Shown one piece after another: positions 25,262 through 37,100 of a stretch of 50,534 nt of DNA (its first letter is position 1; each line of letters starts with the position of its first letter). The notes below the pieces were generated by a model, which made no database searches, had not been told where the DNA came from, and saw nothing but the letters and a program-made list of their open reading frames with translations. A program made the position numbers and the translations under genes. Source of the stretch: Endozoicomonas arenosclerae (GTDB lineage Bacteria; Pseudomonadota; Gammaproteobacteria; Pseudomonadales; Endozoicomonadaceae). The stretch is taken from NCBI RefSeq assembly GCF_001562015.1, contig NZ_LASA01000080.1:1-50534 (forward strand), given 5' to 3'.

Positions 25262-28006
25262 ATGGACAGCATGGATGCTGATCGACCAGGCAGAGGCTTT
25301 CAACCCCGGAGCGGGTTAGAGCCTTCATCCCAATCTAATGATTCTGTCTCTGGTTCAGGGGCTGCTCCCGGCTTGATCCCCCCCAATCTTCACCCCCACA
25401 AAATAGAAACATCCATTTATCAACGTGTCGTAGCTTCCGTAGCGGATATTAAGCACCTGATGGAAGGCATTAGCCTTCAAGTAGATGAAATTCAGTTATC
25501 GGATGAGCAGTTTACCGGGGATGGAGAAATAGATAAGCAACTTATGTTGCTTCGTGTTGAAAGGCTACTGGCCAAGCTGAACATTCTTACGACAGCAGTA
25601 GCTAATTATGGCAAACAGCTGGCTGGCTCCCCTTCTGATCCATCGCTTAGAAGGAGCAGGCAATATCAGCCGGATTTAATACCTCCAAAACTGGAAGAAG
25701 CGCCTCAGCTTGGGGCTGCATTGGCTGTCAGTGATTTAAGGGCTTCTTTGAAAAATTACAAGGAAGTACTAAAAAGGCCAGGCTTTGATAATGCACAGCT
25801 AACGCCGCTCATTAATGATCTGGTTTCAAGGAACGCATCCCTCTGGTATCAAGTAGGTGGTTTGGAGTTTGCCCTAGAGGAGTTGATCCGGGCAGAGACC
25901 CGTATTGTGACGGTTGACGATGTACAGGATGCTATTCGTGAAAGAGTTTTAAATGATAAACACAAAATAGGGTTGTTATCCCGCTGTTGGTTAAAGTTTC
26001 AAAGAGTAATACTGACAGGCATGAATCTGTTTGCGGGTGCTCTCTCTGTAGTCGATAAGATAGGGGATCTTACCGTCAGAGGCTGTATTGGAGTCATGGA
26101 AGGGGCGATGCATTGCATTACCCCTTGTGTCAGAGATGTAATGGGCCCACCCCCTGAGACACTCCTGGCGTCTGAGAGAGTCTTAAGAGAACAGAGATCA
26201 ACTGAAGACAAAAGAGCAAAAAGCCGTCGAGAAAAAAAAGCTCGTCAATCACTGGCATTTAATCCCCATTCTTCCAGGGAACCTGGTGAAGTAGTGACTG
26301 AATTTTCATTGCAGGCACAGAGCCAAAAGCTTGGCAAAAGTGCAGTATTAGCAAGAAATGAGGATTCGAGTAAAAAACCTGTTCCGATAAATACGACAGT
26401 ATCTGGGCATAAACCGGTTAAACAGCAGAGCCCGCCACCTCCAGTCCCGAAAAGACATCATAAAACAGAGAGGAATCCACCTCCTCTTAGGGGGGAGGAA
26501 GCAGAGATGCTAAGTTCCGCACTTAAAACCCGCCTGGGACCCTGGACCAGACAAAAAGCACGAACTCAGGCGAAAGAATCATTTGTCAGACATTTTCAGA
26601 GCAGGGTACCTCCAGAGTCTTTTACTCCATGGCTGGGGACCGATGTTGATCGTTATGTAGATCAGATCCGTTCTTCAGTGAAACAGGAGGCGGATCGAAC
26701 ACAGTCTGATTTAAGTGAGGCCAGAAGACGTTCCGTGTCATCACAAGGTCTGCATTCTGAGCAGGAAAAAGAAGTTGTTCAGCTGGAAGAAAGGCACAGT
26801 TTGCTGGTGGATGAGGGTAAAAATGAAAGGGTCAAAGAACGTTTGTCCTTTTATTCGCCCCAACCCTTGTCACTTGAAGCAATGACTGTCCAGATTGCCG
26901 CGATAAATAGCAGCCTGAAATCAATAGCGAATAGCCAGTCTGTTTCGGAAACACTGGAGGATCTGGAATCCAGCATTGAAGAGCGTGTTGATACTTTAAG
27001 GCAAATGAAGGCTCGATTATATGAGTTGAAAGGTGACAGGGTGGCATTTGATGAACCCATTCTGGACCAGATTGGAGATGGCTTTGAAGCGGCGCGAAAG
27101 GCGAGATTAAGGGTTCGGACTCTGTATGCGTATCGAGTGACTGATCCGGAAACCTGTAAGCAAGGAGTTCAAAATGAGCTTGAAAGGCTTCATCAGGATC
27201 TATCGAAAGAGCATAAAGAGAGTCCGAGACTGATTGATATTCAGAAAGTGCTGCACTGGCTGCATACGAATGAAAGCCATGAAACATTCTGGACAAGATT
27301 GAACGCATTGTTAAACCTTGAGTCTTCAAATCTTAAAGAAATACTCTTTCGTTACTATTCAACGGTCGTACAACATGCCAGGGTCGAGGGGCTGGAAAGA
27401 AGCCTGAGATTACGAAGACATCTTACCAATCACAGAGCCTGCTCCTTCGAGCAGTGGTCGGAAATTGTACAAAAATATCTCTCTGATTCTGAAGGTAACA
27501 GACAATGGATCATAGATGCCGGGCTTGATGAAGACAGATTGTCCAAAGGCGATACGGAATGGCTAAACAAACTGGCCTTGAGAGTCCATTCCATTGGCGA
27601 AAGGCTGGCGCAAAACTGTGCAGCAGGTCTGGAGCCGGAATGGACTGATAGGCCCATTGTACATCTGGCCATGGGGCTGCTAAATCGTTGTCAGGTGGGT
27701 GAAGCCAATCAAGCGTTGCTCTTAGAGTGTTCGTCAGAGCTGAGGATGCCTGTCATCAAGTTGGCAGCAAAAGATTCAGCGTTGTTTCCTCCGGAGTCTT
27801 TCGATCCTTTTCTGAGTGACATTCAATTGACAGAATTGTCATTTAGAAGTCTTGAAAAGCTAGCGTGTAAAATACTCGGCAAACCTTCTCTCGATGAGAA
27901 TGAAATCATAGAACTATCAAGGGTTTACCATAAAATTCTTGATGAGCTAAGAAAACGGGATCAGGGTGAATTCTTTATTCTTGATGGACTGCTGGAAGAC
28001 GATTGA
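25262..28006 (+). CDS. Large helical protein with polyproline segment, function unknown
   Basis: A 914-residue protein with no signal peptide and no family I recognise. Residues 1-45 are disordered (Ser, Gly, Pro). About 50-250 are helical with heptad spacing. About 252-300 form a hydrophobic, weakly amphipathic stretch (LTGMNLFAGALSVVDKIG, with Cys). About 300-420 are basic and disordered and hold PPPPVPKR (391-398), a class II SH3-ligand-like pattern, plus NPPPLRG. From about 420 on it is again mostly helical, ending in acidic FILDGLLEDD. It lies 175 bases before the 3950-residue gene and shares the same Lys/Glu/Arg-rich helical style. It may be a cytoplasmic scaffold or a secreted effector; sequence alone does not decide. 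Confidence 0.75.
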   Translation: MDSMDADRPGRGFQPRSGLEPSSQSNDSVSGSGAAPGLIPPNLHPHKIETSIYQRVVASVADIKHLMEGISLQVDEIQLSDEQFTGDGEIDKQLMLLRVERLLAKLNILTTAVANYGKQLAGSPSDPSLRRSRQYQPDLIPPKLEEAPQLGAALAVSDLRASLKNYKEVLKRPGFDNAQLTPLINDLVSRNASLWYQVGGLEFALEELIRAETRIVTVDDVQDAIRERVLNDKHKIGLLSRCWLKFQRVILTGMNLFAGALSVVDKIGDLTVRGCIGVMEGAMHCITPCVRDVMGPPPETLLASERVLREQRSTEDKRAKSRREKKARQSLAFNPHSSREPGEVVTEFSLQAQSQKLGKSAVLARNEDSSKKPVPINTTVSGHKPVKQQSPPPPVPKRHHKTERNPPPLRGEEAEMLSSALKTRLGPWTRQKARTQAKESFVRHFQSRVPPESFTPWLGTDVDRYVDQIRSSVKQEADRTQSDLSEARRRSVSSQGLHSEQEKEVVQLEERHSLLVDEGKNERVKERLSFYSPQPLSLEAMTVQIAAINSSLKSIANSQSVSETLEDLESSIEERVDTLRQMKARLYELKGDRVAFDEPILDQIGDGFEAARKARLRVRTLYAYRVTDPETCKQGVQNELERLHQDLSKEHKESPRLIDIQKVLHWLHTNESHETFWTRLNALLNLESSNLKEILFRYYSTVVQHARVEGLERSLRLRRHLTNHRACSFEQWSEIVQKYLSDSEGNRQWIIDAGLDEDRLSKGDTEWLNKLALRVHSIGERLAQNCAAGLEPEWTDRPIVHLAMGLLNRCQVGEANQALLLECSSELRMPVIKLAAKDSALFPPESFDPFLSDIQLTELSFRSLEKLACKILGKPSLDENEIIELSRVYHKILDELRKRDQGEFFILDGLLEDD

Positions 28007-28181
28007 GTGGCTCATTGACGAGCTGTATTTTCAAGTCGCCAGAATGCAAAACTCCCCTTAAAGCCACTGCTAATCTGAAATTGTGGATTCATCCGACTTT
28101 CATGAATCCTGTGTCTTCGGTGCCAGAATTTAAGCTGTTTCTTGGCAAGTATGTTGTTTTTCAACGGATGTTGTAGACCGC

Positions 28182-31100
28182 ATGGATCGCAGAAGCAGTG
28201 GCATTGGCACATCCCAAAGCCATCACCTGAACAGTACATCAGTGCATGGTCCTCTAACTTCTGAGGATCAGAAAAGCAATGGTGTGGGTTCAGTTCAGGT
28301 ACCCAACAAGCTTCTACAGGGCGAACGCCCGATCTCAACCGCTATTGGCGACAGGGATATCACCCATGCTGACGTTGGCGCTCCTTCCATTCCCAAACCA
28401 TACAGTATGCTCTGCAGAGCTACGGCAAATCCGAACACCACAGTTCCTGAACATACCCTTTTCAGACTCAGGGAAAGCATTACCCCCGAAACAGTAGAAA
28501 CGGCCAGTAGAAAAACCAAACAGGAAATGGCTGGGCGAGTTAGAAGGTTGCATGACCAGCTAGGCTGGCGCTTTAAAATGCCAACCAACTCTCAACAGTT
28601 GGAAAATAATCTGAATGGCAGTAACGGACATTTAATGACTCTGGCTATGGCCCGATCCATGATTCATCAGATTGAGGTCTCGGAGGCGGGTGTTGCTGAT
28701 GCGATTACGGCCAGTGGGCAGTCGAAGGAAGCCTGGAAAAAAGGGCTGCTGCAAAGGCATAAGCTGGAAAAAATGCATCGGGAGGTGTTGGCTCTGGCTG
28801 AGTTTTATTGTCAGTTTTATCCTGAACCCCATCAGCCCGAAACGACCGCTCCCCATTCTCACAACGATGATGATCCATTTCGAGACCTTGAAGATATATT
28901 CAGGCAGGAGAAGCTGGGCATGCCGCCACTGGTGCCTACTCTTGCTACTCCCAGACCTCCTGATGGACCTGTCTTGTCACCTCAAAGCCTGGAGTTGTCC
29001 CGGGCCCACCAGGAAGTAAAAGATCTAAGAAGAGAAAAAGAAGATTTAGGTTCCGAACTGCAGCAGGCTCGTAAGCAATTAGCTGAATTAACGGAAGAGG
29101 TGGAGGCACTCAAGCAGAAAGAAGGGAAAGTGCCTGACAGCCTTTCAGAAAGACTCAGTCAGCTTGAGAAAGAGCATGCAGGATTAAAGGACGAACTTAA
29201 GGACAGGGATCGTCAATTACGTCAGAAGCAACATCAGATATTTAACATTAACGGTTCTCCTGCTGGAGCCACCGGCTTATCGAGTGCGGGAGCTGCCGGC
29301 TCTGATGGCATGCTGCGTGAACTGGAAGCTTTGAATAGACAGCTTCAATTCCAGATGAATGAGCAAACCCGAATGCTGGGTGAAAACGGGTTTACTATTT
29401 CCCAGCTCCAGACTCAGGTTATGGCTTCTGGTCAGCAGATAGATCATTTGCAAAGTCAGCTTCAGGCTCAAGCCGTCAACATCAATTCTCTGTTACTGGA
29501 AAAGAACAGGTTAGAGCAGGAACTTCAGGCGGCACATCTGAACCATCAGCAACTTGGTCAGCAAGCTATTTCCGTTCTGGAACAAAAGAACCAGCAATTA
29601 CTGCAACTTCGGCAGGAATATCTGGATAGCTACCAGCAACTTCAAGATGAATTGGAGAATGAAAGGGGCAGGCTGGCAGAGCTTCAGCAGAGTTATAAAA
29701 ATGCTGAAGATCGAGTGGGTGATTTATTCAGGCAGAACGGTTTACTGCATCTTGAGGTTAAGGCTCTTAATGAGCAGCTTGAAGCATTAAAACAAACCGA
29801 TCCTGCAAGGGTGGAGCAGCTTGAAAAGCAGGTTAAGGATCTTACTGAATCCCGTGATCGTTGGGTTATAGCTCATGTAGAAGTCACAGAGAAGAAGAGA
29901 CAAGCTGAAGATAGAGTTCAGCAACTTGAGGAGCAACTTAATGGTATCGAGAAGATCTATAAGACTCAAATAGATCAACTGCAGAGAAAGTTTGATGAAG
30001 TTCAGAGCAGAGCTGTTTCAGCAGAGCAGAAGTTGTCAGTCCTTGATACAGATTATCAAAATGCTCTTGCCCGTGAAGCAGAACTGAAGAAGCAATTAAA
30101 AAATTCCAGAAGAGATCTACAAGAAAAGACTCACGCGCTTCAGAAGCAACAGACTGAATTTGAGGTGAAAGCCAGGTCATTAAAAGAAATTCATCTCGAA
30201 CGGCAGAAGTACGACCGTGAAATTGAAGGTCTGAAGCAAGAAATGATTGAGCTAAACGGCAAGATTCGTAGTGAAAGGTTTTTAAAGGATGAAGCTCTTA
30301 AAGCAAAAGAAAAAGCTGAAGAGCTATTGGCAACCAAACAGTCTGAAATGGAAACATTGCAGCAGAGATATGAAGAAGACCTTAAAGAACTGTCAGAGCT
30401 ACAGGTGCAGTTGGACGAAGCCAGAGGGGATATTCATGCACGTGATGAGTCTTTAGAAAAGCTGGAAAGAGATGCGAAAAAACTGAAGGAAGATCTGGAA
30501 GGCCGGCTGTCTCAAAAGGATAGAGAGTTAGAGAATGTCAGAAAAGAATCTAAAAAGTTAAAAGAAGCAAAGGATGATTTCGAAAGCCGGTTGGGGGAAA
30601 GCGAAAAAAATGTCAAAAGGCTTGAAAGTGATCTGGGTGGGGCCAGAAAAGCGAGAGATACTTCAGAGGCCAGAGTGAAAGAGCTCCAAAAAAAGCTTAC
30701 GGAAGCCAGTGATAATGATTCAAGAGAGAAGAAACAACTCAGAGATCAAATAAGAGTTAAGGAAAAAGCCAGAGCGTCTTCAGCCGGAGAAGCTGAAGAC
30801 TATAAAAGGAAGTTAGAGGCAGTTAAGAAAGAGCGTGATGAAAATAAGAGCTTGAAGGAGATAGCTGAACGCCAACTTTCTGAGATCAGGAAAGAGGAGA
30901 CCTCTTTAAGAGAAGAAGTTCAAAGATTGCAGCGTATTCAGAGTGATGGAATAGAGGAAAGCTCGTCTCATGAGACTGAGATGAAACATATCAGAGAAGA
31001 ACTCAGAAAGGCAGGGCAAAAACATCAAGAAGAGAAAGTCAGATTAGAGTCAGAGATGGAAGAAGTCAAAAGGTCAGAGAAGCTGACACAGATCCAGCTT

Positions 31101-34100
31101 AGAGCCAAAGAAAGAGAATTCGGTGAGTTGCAGTCAAAACTGGAGACCACTGAACGTGAACTCAGGGAAAGAATAGCAAGCCTTGAGAAAGATCTTATCT
31201 CAAAAGACGATGATATTTCTCAAAGAGATCAGGAGCTAGTTGTTGAGAGAAGAAAAGTTCATGAGTTAACGGTAAAGAACTCTGGGCTTGAGGAAGAGAA
31301 GCATAAACTTGAATCATCTCTGGAAGACCTTCGTAGAGAACTGAATTCGGCTCAAAGGGCTACTCAGTCGTCGAAAGAAGAAGTCGTTGAGCATATAAGA
31401 AAATTAGAAGAGGCTGAAGCAAAGGCAGAGAATTTACAAATCAAGTTTGATGAAGCAAAAGAAAAAGAGCGAGAAGCGAGAAAGCGTTTAGCTGCTGCGG
31501 ATGATTCCATTCCTAAATTGAAGGAAACATCAGAACGATATCGTGAAGAGCTTGAGACTAGCCAGCGGGAAGCTGATCAATTAAAGGATCAGCTAGCCAG
31601 TAAAGAAGATGAGCTGGCTGAGGCAAAAATTAGGGAAAATTCATTGTCATCTTCGATCAAATCAAAAGATGACCGGATTCATGAGCTTGAAGAAGCTGAA
31701 GCGGGTTTTAAGACGGAAATTGCAAAAGCAAAAAAAAGAACTCAGGAAAAGCAAGAGAAGGTTAGTGAACTAAGCCAACAAGTAGATAAGCAAAAGCATT
31801 CGGCTGAAAGGCTAGGGCTTCGAATTCAGCAGCTCACGTCTGAAAAGGAATTGAGTGACAATAAAGTACTGGAGCTGGAAGAGAAGGTCCAGAAGATTGA
31901 GCAAGAAAGAGATGAATCCAGGGAAAAACTATTAGAAGCTGAACGTCGTATTCAAAGTGATGGTGATACTACCGAACTTGAAAAATCCAAATGGGAAAGT
32001 CAGCTTGCAACCTTACAGTCTAGGTTGTCTGGCCTGGAAGAACAGCTTTCTGAAGTTGGGAAGACTAGAGATCGCTTTAGGTCAGAGTCTGAGTCTTTGG
32101 TTCATGAACGAGATCAGGCAAGAAAAGATCTTCAAAGCCTTCAGATAAGAGTAGAAAGTCTGGAAAGTCAGCATCTCCTTGAGATGGATAGACTCACCAG
32201 GGAGAGAGATGATTTTAAACTTCAAGTCGAGACATTGGAGCAGAAAGCAGAAGTTTCCTCTGCGGACTGGGAGAAAGAAAAAGCAAGAATTGAGGAAGCT
32301 AAAGATCAACTTTATGGTGATTTAAAAAGCCAGCATGACGAGCTGCTTGAAACAAAAAAGCGTCTTGATCATCAACTTCTGGAATCCCGGGAAGAGGTCA
32401 GGAAGAAAAAGCTTGAGATATCCGATAAAGACGCTCAGCTCGAACAAAAAGAGCAAAGAATCGGATTTATAAATAGCCAGTTGGTTTCTGTGCAGGAAGA
32501 GTTAGCTTTGCTCAAGGACACTTCGAGTTCTTCCAGTAGCCAGCTTGAAGCCAGGGTGAATCAGTTAAATAAGGAAAAGGGAACACTTGAGCAACAGTTG
32601 CAAAAAGAGCAAATGGAGTGGGAGCTTGCGAAAGCAGGCTTAACCAGCAGGGCCACAAAGGCAGAAGAAGAACGCCTTAAGTTTGAAGTTCAATGGTCTT
32701 CCATGAAAGAGGCTCTGGAAGAAAGTCAGGCAAAAGCATCGAAGCTGGATGGGCAGTTCAGAGATCTGACCCGCAATTATGGACTGCTGGAATTAGAGAT
32801 AAAAAGTGTCACAGAGGATAGGGATCAGACGCATACTGCCCTCCTAAAGCAAGGAGAAGAGCTGAAACTGGTTCGGGGCAGTTTTGAAAAGGCTGAAATC
32901 AAGCTGAAGACTTTGAAAAGGCAGCTTGAAGATGAGAAAAGAGATCGATCAGTAGAGGCGACTGATCTTAAAAAACAAATTCATCGGGCTGAAGAAGACA
33001 GGGATCACTTTAAAAGGCTTTCTGAGACTGCAGAGGAACAAAAAAACACCCTGGATAAAAGAGTTTTAGAGCTGGATGAACAGTTGAGGGACAGTGAGAG
33101 AGAAGCCAGGCAGTTACAGAGTAATATTGATGATCTGGGTAGAAGGCATGAAAGAGAGCTTGAGGATGCTCGAAGCCGTAGCAGTCATCTGGAAAAAGAG
33201 CTGGCTCAGCAGGAAAGTCGGCATAAACAGGAAGCTTCAGGTTGGAAAGAAGAAAAGGAACGTCTTACAAGTACACATGAAAAGGTTGTTGTCGATCTTA
33301 AAGAGCAGTTGGATAGCCTCAAACTTTTAAAAACTGAAGTTGATAGCCGAGTTGCAGAGCTTGAGTTGGAAAGCCAGACGAAAGGGCTTTTGTTGCAGAA
33401 GAAATCCGAGGGCCTGAAAGAGCGTGAAGAGGAGGTTGATCGTCTCCAGAATGATGTTGAAGGTTTGCGGAAAGAGCTGAAAGCTCTAACTGATCAAGTC
33501 AGGCAATCAGAGTCTGATCATACTCTTGCACTGAAAGAGAAAGAGCTTGCCAATCTGACATTAACCCAGAGTCTTGAGAAAGAGCAGCGCGATCGAGATA
33601 AGGAAAAGCGAAAATTTGATGAGGCAATTAGTCGTCTCGAGCAGGAACGAAATGATTTGCAGTCCAAGTTATCAGAGCTTCAGGCTGTGGGTCTTGAGAA
33701 GCAGACTCTCTCAGCTGAAGCGAGTCAATTAAAAGATGAACTTCATACAACGCAGGACGAGCTGGAAAAGCTAAAACAGAAAAAGAAAGAAGTGGATCAG
33801 CAGTCAGAAGAAGCTCTCAAGGCCAAAGTGACTGTGCAGAGCCAACTGGAAGCTGAGCAACTCCGGGTCAAAACTCTCTCAGACGAAAAAAAGGAACTGG
33901 AAGAGGCTGTTCGAGTTAAAGAGAGAGCTCTGGAGTTAAAAACCGAAGAACTGGTTGTAGCCAATGACAACCTGCAGCGTGAATCTGAAGCGGTAACCCA
34001 GCTAAGGCTTCAGGTTGACAGGCAGAGTGACTCCGGCAATGAGTCAGATACGGCTTCCTCTGGCCTTTCCAGATTGGAGTCTGTCGATTCAACGGCTTAT

Positions 34101-37100
34101 TCTGATCTTGTCAGTCCATCCTCTGAAGAAGCTTTTGATCTCACTAAAAGATCGAAAACCGAAATTATGCCCGAGTGGACTGAAATCGGGCCAATAGTTT
34201 TAGAAATCAAGGATGACTCTTTCGGTTCTTTGGGTCCAGGCACTTTAGCTATACCCAGCTTGATTCAACGAATGAAAACCGCCTGGTATGAAGTAGCCTC
34301 CCAGCAGGCAAAGTTGGAGCAGAAGCCGACAGTTAATCCTCTGATCCCTTTTGATGCTCTTCCCATCCCCAGCAAAACCGATTTTCGATTAGGCATGAAA
34401 GCCCTTCATGAGAGTTTCCTTAAGGAGCTGGAGTCTGTTGATCAGGCCTATCAGTTGGCAATCGGCAGTACATCAGAAGTACTGATCACTGATGACTTCA
34501 CACGACAGATTGAAATGACCAAGGCCCTGACCCGGGGCAATATTTTGATGCTTGAGAAGAAGCAGGATGATTTTCAGGAACAAGTGGCAAAACTTGCGAC
34601 TTCTCTTGAAGCTTTGAAGCAGAAAAATCCGGAGGCAGGTCCTGAAGATCCTGAAACCATAGTTGACTCAGAACTGACCAATATAGCAACCGTGTTATCG
34701 AAGAATCCGGGTGATATTGGCACAGAGTTTTATACCCATGCCGTATGTGCAATCGTAAAGTCAGCCTCAGAACGTCTGAATGAGTCCTGGAGAAAAAAGG
34801 TCTCGACCATCAGGGAGGCTGACGAAGGGCATCGTGCTCTTCAGCAATATGAATACTCACTGCAACGGTTGGCCCCTGAACATTTACCGCCCAAGCTCAG
34901 AACCAGCGTACCTGAACAAGGTCGTCTGTTTTTATCGAAGCTGGTTGAAGGTCGCAAGACAGAGCTTGAAGCCAAGCTCGATGAACAATTGGGTGGAGGG
35001 AATAAAGCTCTTGCTGGCAATACGCTGGAAGAGCGAATGGTCAAGAATCCTGAGATCTGTGACAGGCTATTAACTCTGGTATCCAGTTTACAGGCTAAGC
35101 ATGAAGGTATTGTAAAGCAACCGATGCCGACAAAACTGTCAGGAACTGCAACACCTTGGGTTGATTTCAGTTATGCCGATGCCTCCCTGGTGGGGCTCAG
35201 CGAGATAAGGGATGAGTTTGGGTTACCTGCCACACCGACAATGGCCAATGTCCTGAAAATCATTCAAAAGGAACTGAAAAGACCGGGGTCGCTGGTTCTG
35301 ACCGTTGCAGTCAAGCAACACAAAGAGAATTATAAAACCGGGAGAGAGAGAGAAACACGTCGAAAAAAACTGGATAAACAATGCTCAGATCTGTTGCAGC
35401 AAGAAGGGAGGCTGACTCCAAAACAAAAGCTGAGAGGGGTGACCCACGACGTCCACTTTCAGCGTCAAAAACACCCTCATGAAGCTGAGATTGCCTGCTT
35501 TCAGCCTGGCTCTCCTGTTCCTCTGGTACAAGTTTCAGAACATGTCCAGGAACAGGCAGGCTTCAATTGCAGTGCTCTGGCCCAGAACCCGAACTGTCTC
35601 ATGAACAGTTTTATGAATGGCTTTAGTAAAACTGCTGTCCATAAAACCAGCATGGTCACTGGTGATCAGTATATAGAACTGTCTGAAGGAGCCCAATGTC
35701 AGCCAGCATTGGTTTTTTACTCTAAAGATGGCAAGCGCTGGAGCATTCAGTTGGATGGACGAACCTTTGATCTGGATCCGGCTTTTATGCATGATCATCC
35801 GAATTATCAGATTCCTTTCCAGATCAGCGCTGAAGGAAGAGAAAAAAAGCGAGACTGGCTTCCACTTAAAAGCGCTTCAGGTCAAACCGTTATTCTCGCT
35901 GCTCAAAAAACACCTACAGAGCAGCAGTGCTTTATGTATGAACTGGGTTCCAATAATCAACTGGTCCCTGTACCCATCAGGGGAGAGAACACCAGAACCG
36001 AGTTAATCCGGGCCAATTTATTAAGCAAGGCCTGTTTGCTGAAGGCGGGTAGCCCCCAGCCAACGGGAGCTCGAAGAAATTATCCACCGGAAGTCCTTGA
36101 ACTTGAGTCGCTGACTAAAACCTGGCTACCCAATGTTTCCCTGCAACAGCTGGATGCTTGTTATAACGAAGTTGTTCGGGAGGTAGACAGCAAGTTACTG
36201 AAACCACCCTTTGCCTGTACACCCTGTGAAGGGCGAGTCAGAAGCCTGCCAGTGGAGCTTCCGGTTCTGAGAAAAGTAGCTCAGGAAAAATCCAGGAAGC
36301 CAAAGACCGGTGCTCATCAGGAAACCTTTCATCCACAACAGTTCACGGGCTTTACGGTAAACGCCAGTTTCGGTCATGTCAGTGATGCGTTTCTCAGAGC
36401 CAAAAGAGAGCTGTTGGATGAAAGTGCTCATGGTGTGACGAAGACACTGGAAGTCCAGCAAAAAGCTTTTCAGGAGCAGGTATTTAAAAACCTGTCAGTC
36501 TATTCCGGCTGTGAGTTGCAATCATCAGGGGCGCATGGACTGCCTGACCCAGTGACATTAAAAAGCAACAGGCAGGCTGTGCTGAGCAATTTTGAAAAAG
36601 TCATCGTTAACAACAGAAAGCATTGTGTACGCACACTTCAGCTGAAAAAAGCCCTTGAAAATGGGCTGGTTACTTATATTCGAAATGCCTCTGAAGACGG
36701 CTTGAAAAGTTTTTCAGATGGCGAGCTTCTCGATCATGCTGTTCGTAACTTTGAGCGTGGTTTGGCTCCGGGTGGTGAGGATGTTGACGGTTTTATCAAG
36801 CGAATGTCTCAGCTGATGCTGGTGGATATTGATCTGGAACAGAGCAGCCTGATTGGTCAGCGTCTTGAGGCGCTTCAGCATGAGCTTGAAGACCTGGACT
36901 TTGCGGCCTTTGAACAGGTCAACGAACCCCATGGGTATATTCGACGCTGTCAGGAGTGGAACCTGAATATGGCTCTGCTGGCTTCTCGACAGAGCAATCT
37001 GAATAACAGAATCAGCAGCTACGAGAATATCTTGCTGGATACAAAAAATCTGGCTTTGTTATCGTTCGAGAGAAGACATCACATTGTATTGTCTCCTGAC

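Noticed and set aside
29000-34020. Apparent internal repeats in the giant coiled-coil gene
   Set aside because: The similarity is the A/G-rich coding of heptad Glu/Lys/Leu/Gln; no longer unit with fixed period was visible by eye.
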